This document shows positions 1 through 6,295 of a stretch of DNA of 13,788 nucleotides, one piece after another. The DNA is from Acidobacteriota bacterium (GTDB lineage: Bacteria; Acidobacteriota; Terriglobia; Terriglobales; Acidobacteriaceae). Within the stretch, counting starts at the first letter, position 1. Each line of letters begins with the position of its first letter. Below the pieces are notes generated by a model. That model ran no database searches and was not told the origin of the DNA. It worked only from the letters and a program-made list of their open reading frames with translations. The position numbers and the translations under genes were made by a program. The DNA is taken from contig JAJZDL010000055.1 of the NCBI GenBank assembly GCA_021851465.1, forward strand, positions 1-13,788. The letters run 5' to 3'.

Positions 1-69
1 TCATTGGACGCGCACTTCTGCCTTGGAGATTACATTCCAGCTCTCGATTCGTTCCTTTCTTCGCCATTG

Positions 70-102
70 GTGAAAATCGGCGCTAAGCCGTTGCGCCTTC
101 AC
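70..102. other. Bulged inverted repeat upstream of the glutaredoxin-like gene
   Basis: GTGAA (70-74) pairs with TTCAC (98-102), and GGCGC (79-83) pairs with GCGCC (93-97). A four-base bulge (AATC) lies on the left arm and a nine-base loop on top. The element ends just before the TAAAAT hexamer at 104-109. There is no T-run after it on either strand, so it is not a canonical terminator. It could be an operator or a terminator for a gene left of the window; pairing is all that is seen. Confidence 0.3.
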
Positions 103-103
103 G

Positions 104-109
104 TAAAAT
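104..109 (+). promoter_or_regulatory. Candidate -10 element for a leaderless glutaredoxin-like transcript
   Basis: TAAAAT matches the TATAAT consensus at five of six positions and sits six bases before the ATG at 116. Transcription from it would begin at or next to the start codon. No Shine-Dalgarno sequence at useful spacing precedes that ATG (AGAAG lies only one base away), which fits a leaderless start. No good -35 hexamer is seen. The functional reading is inference. Confidence 0.3.
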
Positions 110-115
110 AGAAGC

Positions 116-373
116 ATGGCTCTTCTTGTCTACTCTGCTGCCTGGTGCCGCGACTGCCGCGAGGCCAAGCGCTTCCTCGCCGCACACTCCATCCCCTACA
201 CAGAGATCGACATCGAAACCACGCCAGGTGCTGCCGATGAGGTCTTGGCCAATGTCGGCAAGTGCGCCATCCCGCAGTTTGTCCTCGACGGCAGGTGGAT
301 TCAGCCCTACAAGCCCGGTCAAGGCTTCCTCTACAACGAGATGGCTGCCCTCTTTGGCGTCGTCGCCAAATGA
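116..373 (+). CDS. Glutaredoxin-like thiol-disulfide oxidoreductase
   Basis: This encodes an 85-residue cytosolic protein with the thioredoxin-fold layout of a glutaredoxin. A first beta strand (LLVYS) leads into the redox motif CRDC (Cys11, Cys14), preceded by Trp10. A cis-proline loop follows at AIP (Pro53), and the C-terminal helix is short. Length matches small glutaredoxins (80-90 residues). The likely job is thiol-disulfide exchange using glutathione, another low-molecular-weight thiol or a thioredoxin reductase; the substrate cannot be read from sequence. A third cysteine (Cys50) lies close to the cis-proline. The GxxGxY-type glutathione-binding end is not clear, so the partner thiol is uncertain; an NrdH-like role is possible. 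The ATG at 116 lacks a Shine-Dalgarno sequence. The gene lies 112 bases upstream of purB on the same strand. Confidence 0.8.
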   Translation: MALLVYSAAWCRDCREAKRFLAAHSIPYTEIDIETTPGAADEVLANVGKCAIPQFVLDGRWIQPYKPGQGFLYNEMAALFGVVAK

Positions 374-412
374 CCGCTTTTGTTTTCATTTGCTGTTCCG
401 CAGCTTTCTATT

Positions 413-450
413 TCTCATTCCGCAGCGGAGCGGAGGAACCTGCTTCTGCT
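413..450 (+). repeat. Possible copy of a dispersed intergenic repeat
   Basis: Between the glutaredoxin-like gene and purB, a stretch beginning TCATTCCGCAGCGGAGCGG and running on through GAACCTGCTTCT resembles the elements at 11046-11089 and 11131-11164. All share a TCATYC start, an AGCG core and a GAA or GGA, CC, GC end. The 9-mer TTCCGCAGC also occurs at 396-404, exactly 22 bases before its copy at 418-426. It is called by eye, and relatedness to the right-hand copies is inference. Confidence 0.3.
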
Positions 451-485
451 CTATAGAACAACCGTTCACCACTAGGAAAGTTCCC

Positions 486-1796
486 ATGATCGCTCGCTAC
501 ACCCGCCCCGAACTTGGCCGCATCTGGTCCGACGAGAACAAGTACCGCTGCTGGCTCACCGTCGAGACCGCCGCTTCGCAGTCGCTCGCCCGCTTCGGCC
601 TCGTCCCGCAGTCCGCCGCCGACGCCATCCGCGACCGCGGCAACTTTACCGTCGCGCGCATCGACCGGATCGAGGCCGAGGTGCGCCACGACGTCATCGC
701 CTTCACCACCACCGTCGCCGAACACATCAATGACCCCGAATCCTCCCGCTGGCTGCACTACGGCCTCACCTCCACCGATGTCGTGGACACCGCACAGGCG
801 CTGCAGATCCGCGAGGCATCGGCCGTCATCCGCGCTGGCATCCTCGCGCTCTCCGACACGCTGAAAAAGCGCGCCATCGAGTTCAAGCACACCCCCATCG
901 TCGGCCGCACCCACGGAGTCCACGCCGAACCCACCACCTTCGGCCTCAAGCTCCTCCTCTGGTACTCCGAGATGCAGCGCAACCTCACCCGCTTCGACGC
1001 AGCCGCCGAAGATCTCCGCGTCGGCAAGCTCTCCGGCGCGGTCGGCACCTTCGGCCACCTCAAGCCGGAACACGAGGCCGCCATCTGCGCGGAACTGGGA
1101 TTGCGACCCGTAGCGGTCGCAACGCAGGTCGTGCAGCGCGACCGCCACGCCGCCTACGTCTCCGCGCTCGCCATCCTCTGCTCCACGATGGACAAGATCG
1201 CCACCGAGATCCGCCACCTGCAGCGCACCGAGGTGCGCGAGGCCGAGGAGTTCTTCAGCGAGAAGCAAAAAGGCTCCAGCGCCATGCCGCACAAGCGCAA
1301 CCCCATCACCAGCGAACAGATCAGCGGCCTCGCCCGCGTCGTCCGCGCCAACGCGCAGGTGGCCTTCGAGGACATCGCCCTCTGGCACGAGCGCGACATC
1401 TCACACTCCTCCGCCGAGCGCGTCATCCTGCCCGATTCCACCATCCTCGCCGACTACCTCCTCGCGAAGACCGAGCAGCTCATCGCACGCCTCGTCGTCT
1501 ACCCCGCGCGCATGTTGCGCAACCTCGAATCCACCGGCGGCCTCATCTTCAGCGGCCAGCTCCTCCTCGACCTCGCCGAATCCGGCATGAGCCGCGAGGA
1601 CGCCTACCGCCTCGTGCAGACCCATGCCATGAACTCCTGGAAGAACGAGCTGGTCTTCCGCGACGAGATCGCCAAGGTCCCCGAGATCGCCGCCCGCCTC
1701 TCCCCCGAAAAGCTCGCCCGCGCCTTCGACTACACCCGCCAACTCGCCAACGTAGACGCCATCTTCGCCCGCGTCCTCGACACGAAGCCTGCATAG
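486..1796 (+). CDS. purB: Adenylosuccinate lyase
   Basis: PurB catalyses two fumarate-releasing steps of purine synthesis in the cytosol: SAICAR to AICAR, and adenylosuccinate to AMP. The 436-residue product matches the usual length (about 430) and belongs to the fumarase/aspartase superfamily. Visible landmarks are HYGLTSTDVVDTA (91-103), GRTHGVHAEPTTFG (140-153) and the superfamily signature GSSAMPHKRNP (263-273), whose flexible loop carries the catalytic serine. His68, His91 and His143 sit where active-site histidines are known in Bacillus PurB. The sequence reads PurB-like rather than ArgH or FumC because of KYRCW near the start and the spacing of these motifs. The ATG at 486 is chosen because the PurB N-terminus (MIARYTRPELG) starts there and AGGAAAG (475-481) precedes it. 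The frame stays open upstream to 126, but that part overlaps the glutaredoxin-like gene and has no PurB similarity. Confidence 0.96.
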   Translation: MIARYTRPELGRIWSDENKYRCWLTVETAASQSLARFGLVPQSAADAIRDRGNFTVARIDRIEAEVRHDVIAFTTTVAEHINDPESSRWLHYGLTSTDVVDTAQALQIREASAVIRAGILALSDTLKKRAIEFKHTPIVGRTHGVHAEPTTFGLKLLLWYSEMQRNLTRFDAAAEDLRVGKLSGAVGTFGHLKPEHEAAICAELGLRPVAVATQVVQRDRHAAYVSALAILCSTMDKIATEIRHLQRTEVREAEEFFSEKQKGSSAMPHKRNPITSEQISGLARVVRANAQVAFEDIALWHERDISHSSAERVILPDSTILADYLLAKTEQLIARLVVYPARMLRNLESTGGLIFSGQLLLDLAESGMSREDAYRLVQTHAMNSWKNELVFRDEIAKVPEIAARLSPEKLARAFDYTRQLANVDAIFARVLDTKPA

Positions 1797-1890
1797 GCCC
1801 CACCTCGTAGCCCGTCTCCAGAAGATATTCCACTGTGCGTTGCGATCTATGGGCTTCAATTGCATCTCACTGAGCAAGACATATTTCTCC

Positions 1891-1895
1891 GGAGA
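1891..1895 (+). promoter_or_regulatory. Ribosome binding site that fixes the start at 1902
   Basis: GGAGA lies six bases before the ATG at 1902. An earlier in-frame start at 1860 lacks such a site and would put a polar stretch (TEQDIFLRRRP) in front of the signal peptide. Confidence 0.6.
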
Positions 1896-1901
1896 CGACC
1901 G

Positions 1902-2996
1902 ATGATCGGTTTTGAATGCAGGACAGCCTCTGCTTTGCTCGCCGTTCTCTGCATGGCTCCGGCGCTCTCCGCTCCGGCCATTGCACAGACCGCCGCTCAG
2001 GTTGGTGGCCAGTCGGAGGCGCCCATCGCGGCCGCGTCGGCCAACGGCGCAAGCGATCTCCCGGACGCCCCCGAGGGCACGGCGCAGGTCGCAGGCACGC
2101 TCCTGGACAAGCAGGGCAACCCTATCTCCTCCGCCACAGTCACGCTCATTCCGGTGGGCAGGCTCGGCGAGCGGACGACAACCTCCGCCGCCGACGGCAG
2201 CTTCACTTTCACCGGGCTGGCGCCCAGCCAGTACCGGCTCACCGTCACAGCCGAGGGCCTCGACTTCTACACCTCCGGCGAGTTCACGGTGCGGCCCGGC
2301 GAAGCGGTCATGCTGCCCGGCATCGCTCTGACCATCTCGACCAGCAGCACGGTCACGGTCACCGCATCGCAGGAGCAGATCGCCGCCGCCGAGATCCACC
2401 TGCAGGAGCAGCAGCGCGTCTTCGGCGTCTTCCAGAACTTCTACACCAGCTACATCTGGGACGCGCAACCCATGTCCGTCCGGCAGAAGTATGTGCTTGC
2501 ATTTCGTTCGCTGTACGATCCGCCGCAGTTTCTCATCGTCGCCGGGCTGGCCGGAGCCGAGCAGTATGAGGGGACATACCCCGGCTACGGTCCAGGCATC
2601 GAGGGCTACGGCAAACGCTACGGCGCTGCGTTGGCCACCGAGGTTGTCAGCCGCATCCTGGGCAGCGCCGTGCTGCCATCTATCTTCCACCAGGACCCGC
2701 GTTACTTCTACCAGGGATCGGGTGGCATCGCCTCGCGAACGGTCCACGCGGCATCCTTCTCCTTCATCGCGCGCGGCGATAACGGAAGACAACAGATCAA
2801 CTACTCGTACCTGTTGGGTAGCCTCACCTCCTCGGCCATCGCAAACCTCTATCATCCCGCCTCCAGCCGCGGCGTTGGAGACACCTTCCAAACCTTCGGC
2901 ATCGACCTCGCCGGCAACATCGCCGGAAACCTCTTCCGAGAGTTCCTGCTGCGCCATCTGGAGCGGGTACCCGCCTTCGCCAATGGCAAGCACTGA
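1902..2996 (+). CDS. Secreted protein with carboxypeptidase-regulatory-like domain and conserved unknown C-terminal domain
   Basis: The 364-residue product begins with a Sec signal peptide: a hydrophobic run ALLAVLCMAPALSAPAIA, with probable cleavage after AIA or AIAQ. Residues about 55-140 form a carboxypeptidase-regulatory-like beta sandwich, with VAGTLLDKQGNPISSATVTL, DGSFTFTGLAPSQYRLTV and a TVTVTAS end. The remaining 220 residues contain GYGPGIEGYGKRYGAA, SIFHQDPRYFYQGSGG and NIAGNLFREFL. I remember this type from acidobacterial genomes as hypothetical proteins; I know of no demonstrated function. No catalytic zinc or hydrolase motif is visible, so it is not a peptidase. Aromatic and glycine content would suit an outer-membrane-associated or periplasmic protein. 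It lies 105 bases after purB and 143 bases before the cytochrome gene, all on one strand; a functional link to either is not shown. Confidence 0.8.
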   Translation: MIGFECRTASALLAVLCMAPALSAPAIAQTAAQVGGQSEAPIAAASANGASDLPDAPEGTAQVAGTLLDKQGNPISSATVTLIPVGRLGERTTTSAADGSFTFTGLAPSQYRLTVTAEGLDFYTSGEFTVRPGEAVMLPGIALTISTSSTVTVTASQEQIAAAEIHLQEQQRVFGVFQNFYTSYIWDAQPMSVRQKYVLAFRSLYDPPQFLIVAGLAGAEQYEGTYPGYGPGIEGYGKRYGAALATEVVSRILGSAVLPSIFHQDPRYFYQGSGGIASRTVHAASFSFIARGDNGRQQINYSYLLGSLTSSAIANLYHPASSRGVGDTFQTFGIDLAGNIAGNLFREFLLRHLERVPAFANGKH

Positions 2997-3079
2997 CGGC
3001 CCGCTCCGCGCGCACATGGCGACGGGCCAGGCCGAATAAGGGCGCACCTGCATTGCAACGAATGCGTAGCGGGGCTGGC

Positions 3080-3096
3080 TGTCCACGCGCGTGACA
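3080..3096. promoter_or_regulatory. Palindromic candidate operator upstream of the cytochrome unit
   Basis: The 10-base perfect palindrome CACGCGCGTG (3084-3093) is flanked by TGT on the left and ACA on the right, with one unpaired C at 3083. It lies about 44-60 bases before the ATG at 3140. A wider pair, GGCTGT (3077-3082) with ACAGCC (3103-3108), encloses it. Size and position suit a dimeric regulator binding site. The regulator is unknown and the role is inference. Confidence 0.35.
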
Positions 3097-3139
3097 GGAA
3101 TCACAGCCGAATGCCGTCGATCTGGCGTGTACTTTGAGC

Positions 3140-5131
3140 ATGAAGGCGGCAGGCAAAATTCGCGCGCTGGCGATGGGGTGCCTCCTGGTGTTGTCCGCCT
3201 TGGCGGCGCACGCGCAGCGCAAGCCGAAGGACGCGGAGTGCCTTGCCTGCCACGCCGATTCAACCATGACGACGACCGATGCCAACGGCAAGACGGCCAG
3301 TCTCTTCGTCGATGCGGGCAAGATGAAGCACTCCGTGCATGGCGGGATCTTCTCCTGCGTGGACTGCCATAAGGACGTGAGGTCGTCGCCGCACGCTTCG
3401 ACCCCGGCCAAAGTCTCCTGCGCCGAGTGCCATGCAGACGCGCAGTCCGCGTACCGGCACAGCTACCACGCCTCAGCCAAGAAGCCCGACGGGACGCCTG
3501 CCGCTACCTGCGTGGATTGCCACGGCGATGCGCACGGAGTTCTGCCGGCCGGCGATCCCCAGTCGCCTGTCAGCCACTCCAACATCCCCGCCACCTGTGG
3601 CAGGTGCCACGGGCAGAAGTTCCTGATGGAATCGACCGGCGGCAACTCGCAGGTTGTTGTGGCCTACCAGGACAGCGTCCATGGCCGCGCAGTGCAGAAT
3701 GGCTCGCAGTCCGCGGCGGTGTGTACGGACTGCCATGGAACACATGAGATCCTTGCCGCCAACAGCGCCCGCTCGCCGGTCAACAAGTTCAACATCCCCG
3801 CCACCTGCGGCAAGTGCCACAGCGAGGTGCGGCAGGTCTACACGCAGAGCATCCACGGCCAGGCGGTCGCGCACGGCAACGAGCTGGCGCCGGTCTGCAC
3901 GGACTGCCACGGCATCCACACCATCAAGGCACCCAGCGACCCCAGCTCCTCGGTCTCCGACCGCAACCTGTCGAGCACGACCTGCACCCGCTGCCACCAG
4001 GGGGTGCGGCTGACGCAGGAGTTCGACGTGCCGGGGAACCGCGTCTCGACCTACATGGACAGCTATCACGGGCTGGCGTCGCAGGGCGGTTCGCTGGTGG
4101 TGGCCAACTGCGCCAGTTGCCACGGCGTACACAACATCCTGCCCTCATCCGACCCGCGCTCCACCATCAACCCGGCCAACCTGGACGCCACCTGCGGCCA
4201 GTGCCACAAGGGTGTGACGCAGAACTTCACCCGCTACAAGGTGCATGTGGACGTCGAGGGCGGGCAGGCGCTGGACAAGGGCACGCGCGCGGTGCGCTGG
4301 ATCCGCTGGTTCTATCTCCCTCTCATCCTGCTGGTCGTCGGAGGCATGTTTGCGCACAACGCGGTGCTGTGGCGGTCCAAGGCCCTGGCGCGGCGCAGGG
4401 CGATGGGGCCCAGCGTGCTGCGCATGACGCGCAACCAGCGCTGGCAGCACCTCGTCCTGCTCGCCAGCTTCTTCGTGCTGGTGGCGACCGGCTTCGCGTT
4501 GAAGTATCCCGACTCCTGGTTTGCCATGGCCCTTGGCCTGGGCGAGCGGTGGCGCAGCATCCTCCATCGCATCGCAGGCGTTCTGCTGATCGCGGATGGC
4601 GTCTACCACCTCTTCTACGTCGCGTTCACCCGCGACGGGCGGCGGCTGCTGCGCGACCTGCTGCCCACGCCGAAGGACGCCTTCGACGCCTGGGGAACGA
4701 TGCTCTTCCACCTCGGATATACAAAGCGGAAGCCGAAGTTCGGCCGCTTCAACTACGCAGAGAAGGCCGAGTACTGGGCGCTGGTCTGGGGAACGGCGCT
4801 GATGGCCCTCACCGGCACCATGCTCTGGGCCAAGGTCGCGGTCGGCAACCTGCTGGCACGCTGGTGGGTGGATGCGGCAACGGCAGTCCACTTCTACGAG
4901 GCGATCCTGGCCACGCTGGCGATCCTGGTCTGGCACTTCTACCAGGTCTTCTTCGATCCCTACGTCTATCCCATGAACTGGGCCTGGCGCGACGGCAGGA
5001 TGCCTGCCGAGCACTACAAGGAAGAGCACGAACTGGACACGGAGACTTTGGCGGAGGCCGATGCGCAAGCCGAGACGACCGCGGAGAATGGCGCGCAGGC
5101 CAATTCGCAAGACAGCCCGCCGCAGGCGTAG
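3140..5131 (+). CDS. Undecahaem cytochrome c fused to a membrane cytochrome b domain
   Basis: The 663-residue protein has a Sec signal (GCLLVLSALAAHAQ, to about residue 26) and a periplasmic domain with eleven CxxCH haem c motifs. The first cysteines are at 34, 73, 94, 124, 153, 195, 223, 253, 282, 324 and 352. Five probable transmembrane helices follow at about 387-410, 436-455, 473-495, 545-565 and 583-605. They contain HRIAGVLLIADGVYHL and YWALVWGTALMALTGTMLW, typical of the FdnI/HydC/cytochrome b561 group. His437, His476, His490, His584 and His599 are candidate b-haem ligands. The tail is acidic and Ala/Glu rich. The family role would be quinol oxidation in the membrane with electrons passed out along the c haems, resembling Geobacter CbcL; the natural acceptor is unknown. 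ATG at 3140 is chosen as the start; TTG at 3134 is in frame but adds only two residues. Neither has a clear ribosome site. A monohaem cytochrome c gene follows 52 bases later. Confidence 0.9.
   Translation: MKAAGKIRALAMGCLLVLSALAAHAQRKPKDAECLACHADSTMTTTDANGKTASLFVDAGKMKHSVHGGIFSCVDCHKDVRSSPHASTPAKVSCAECHADAQSAYRHSYHASAKKPDGTPAATCVDCHGDAHGVLPAGDPQSPVSHSNIPATCGRCHGQKFLMESTGGNSQVVVAYQDSVHGRAVQNGSQSAAVCTDCHGTHEILAANSARSPVNKFNIPATCGKCHSEVRQVYTQSIHGQAVAHGNELAPVCTDCHGIHTIKAPSDPSSSVSDRNLSSTTCTRCHQGVRLTQEFDVPGNRVSTYMDSYHGLASQGGSLVVANCASCHGVHNILPSSDPRSTINPANLDATCGQCHKGVTQNFTRYKVHVDVEGGQALDKGTRAVRWIRWFYLPLILLVVGGMFAHNAVLWRSKALARRRAMGPSVLRMTRNQRWQHLVLLASFFVLVATGFALKYPDSWFAMALGLGERWRSILHRIAGVLLIADGVYHLFYVAFTRDGRRLLRDLLPTPKDAFDAWGTMLFHLGYTKRKPKFGRFNYAEKAEYWALVWGTALMALTGTMLWAKVAVGNLLARWWVDAATAVHFYEAILATLAILVWHFYQVFFDPYVYPMNWAWRDGRMPAEHYKEEHELDTETLAEADAQAETTAENGAQANSQDSPPQA
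3461..4207 (+). repeat. Fourfold internal repeat in the multihaem region
   Basis: Residues 108-356 of the cytochrome consist of four units, each carrying two haem motifs. The unit reads S-[Y/V/I]-H, then CxDCHG (CASCHG in the fourth), a H shortly after, then an Asn-Ile-Pro-Ala-like turn and TCGxCH. Unit starts are at residues 108, 179, 237 and 308, so spacings are 71, 58 and 71 residues. The SxH histidines are good candidates for distal haem ligands. This points to growth of the domain by duplication. Confidence 0.75.
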
Positions 5132-5183
5132 TTGAAAGACAACGATAGAACGCAGCATCAACTGTTACAAGAAAGAGGGAGTT

Positions 5184-5471
5184 ATGAAAATCCGCATTGC
5201 AACCGTACTCTTCGCATCCGCCTCCATGCTGGCCTGGATGCAGGCCCCGGCACAGGATGGAGGCACGCTGTTCAAGGCGAAGTGCGCCATGTGTCACGGC
5301 GACCAGGGGCAGGGAAAACCCCCGATGGCCCCCAAGATCGCAGGCTCCGCAAAAGTCGCCGACGTGCTGGCCAAGGGCGGCGAGCCCAAGGCGCCCCACA
5401 TCAACCCGATGAGCACGCTGACCGCAGCGCAGGTCTCGGCCATCGCGGCGTATGTGAAGACGCTGAAGTAA
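5184..5471 (+). CDS. Small exported monohaem cytochrome c (class I)
   Basis: The 95-residue precursor has a signal peptide (KIRIATVLFASASMLAWMQAPA, cleavage after Ala23) and a mature domain of about 72 residues. The haem c motif is CAMCH (Cys34, Cys37, His38), preceded by GGTLFKAKC as in class I cytochromes. Met76 in INPMSTLT is the likely sixth ligand. The C-terminal helix AAQVSAIAAYVKTL is typical of this fold. It should be a periplasmic electron carrier. A strong AGAGGGA (5174-5180) precedes the ATG. It starts 52 bases after the 11-haem cytochrome on the same strand, so cotranscription is likely, and it may take electrons from that protein; this partnership is inferred from position only. 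A GC-rich hairpin begins 17 bases after the stop. Confidence 0.9.
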   Translation: MKIRIATVLFASASMLAWMQAPAQDGGTLFKAKCAMCHGDQGQGKPPMAPKIAGSAKVADVLAKGGEPKAPHINPMSTLTAAQVSAIAAYVKTLK

Positions 5472-5488
5472 CCGGCAAACCAACCTCT

Positions 5489-5544
5489 GCGCCCTGCTCC
5501 GCGCCGCTTTGTCCGCAGCCGGGAAGCGGCGCCGGAGCGGGCGC
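5489..5544. terminator. Long GC-rich hairpin after the cytochrome genes
   Basis: The left arm 5489-5509 and right arm 5524-5544 are complementary over about 20 base pairs with only two single-base bulges, around a 14-base loop. The arm cores are GCTCC/GGAGC and GCGCCGCTT/AAGCGGCGC. No T-run follows on either strand, so it differs from a textbook intrinsic terminator. It could end transcription in a T-tract-independent way or protect the 3' end of the cytochrome mRNA. A shorter hairpin (ACCTTC 5568-5573 with GAAGGT 5580-5585) lies just beyond. Nothing else recognisable is seen between it and rsfS. Confidence 0.5.
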
Positions 5545-5677
5545 ATTCCATCTGCGGGTAAAGGGGAACCTTCCTCGGCGAAGGTCGCATCGCACCCGTC
5601 TCGCCCGGCCGCGCATTCAGCACGATCGTTCTGGACTCGGCCCGCCGCAACCCGGTACCATGGGCTGAAGGAGACTC

Positions 5678-6262
5678 ATGTCCTCTACCGATAGCCAACA
5701 TCTGCTGCTGGCCGCGGCGGCAGCCTGCGAAGACAAGAAGGCCGAAGAGATTCGCATCCTTGCCCTCGACCCTGCCGAGAGCGGCCTCACCGACTACTTC
5801 CTCATCTGCAACGGCACCAACGACCGCCAGAACGCCGCCATCGCCGACGAGATCGAGCTGCGCCTGAAGCGCGAGTTCGGCGCCTATCCCAACTCGGTCG
5901 AGGGGCGCAGGCAGGGCGAGTGGATCCTGCTGGACTACGTCGACTTCATCGTCCACGTTTTCTCGCCGGAGAAGCGCGCCTTCTACGGCCTGGAACGCCT
6001 GCGCAAGTCCGCTACCACCGTTAGCGTCGCCGCGCTCAACGCCGAGCTGAAGGCGAAGATCGCCGCCGCGCGGGTCAAGGGCGCGAAGAAGTCCGCTGCG
6101 GTCTCCGCCCCGGCAAAGGCCGCGGCTACGAAGCCAAAGCAGGGCGCTGCCAAGCCGACAAGGCGCGAGACGGCGAAGCCCGCTGCCACGCCCGCGACAA
6201 AAAAAGCGCCCCCAGCCAAAAAGGCACCGGCAAAGGCAAAGAAGAAAGCGCCAGCGAAATAG
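5678..6262 (+). CDS. rsfS: Ribosome silencing factor with Lys/Ala/Pro-rich C-terminal extension
   Basis: RsfS (YbeB/DUF143, Iojap family) binds ribosomal protein uL14 on the 50S subunit and blocks subunit joining when nutrients are short. Family landmarks are TDYFLICNGTNDRQ (38-51), EGRRQGEWILLDY (75-87) and VHVFSPEKRAFYGLERL (92-108). Val replaces the usual Gly in the DYGD stretch. The core ends near residue 110, the normal length of the whole family. A further 84 residues form a low-complexity basic tail rich in Lys, Ala and Pro (KKAPPAKKAPAKAKKKAPAK at the end), resembling histone H1-like or ribosome/RNA-binding tails. The start at 5678 is supported by GAAGGAG (5667-5673); an ATG at 5660 is in frame but stops after two codons. 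The usual neighbours nadD and rlmH are not adjacent here: rlmH lies about 3.6 kb away beyond a receptor gene on the other strand. Confidence 0.92.
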   Translation: MSSTDSQHLLLAAAAACEDKKAEEIRILALDPAESGLTDYFLICNGTNDRQNAAIADEIELRLKREFGAYPNSVEGRRQGEWILLDYVDFIVHVFSPEKRAFYGLERLRKSATTVSVAALNAELKAKIAAARVKGAKKSAAVSAPAKAAATKPKQGAAKPTRRETAKPAATPATKKAPPAKKAPAKAKKKAPAK

Positions 6263-6295
6263 CACGCCGTCCAGCGCGAGCATCCCTCAACCGCT

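Noticed and set aside
1..67. A - strand frame starting at 67 (MAKKGTNREL...) that runs off the left edge
   Set aside because: Only 22 codons are visible, there is no ribosome site, and no family is recognisable. It may be the start of a divergent gene but cannot be supported.
126..485. Upstream extension of the purB frame to an ATG at 126
   Set aside because: The extra 120 residues overlap the glutaredoxin-like gene, are Ser/Pro/Arg rich and do not resemble any PurB N-terminus.
2998..3028. GGCCCG/CGGGCC inverted repeat after the secreted protein gene
   Set aside because: Six pairs around a 19-base loop with no T-run is too weak to call a terminator.
1401..3263. A 620-codon open frame on the - strand across purB and the secreted protein
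   Set aside because: It spans two well-supported genes and their gap, with low-complexity translation and no known motif.
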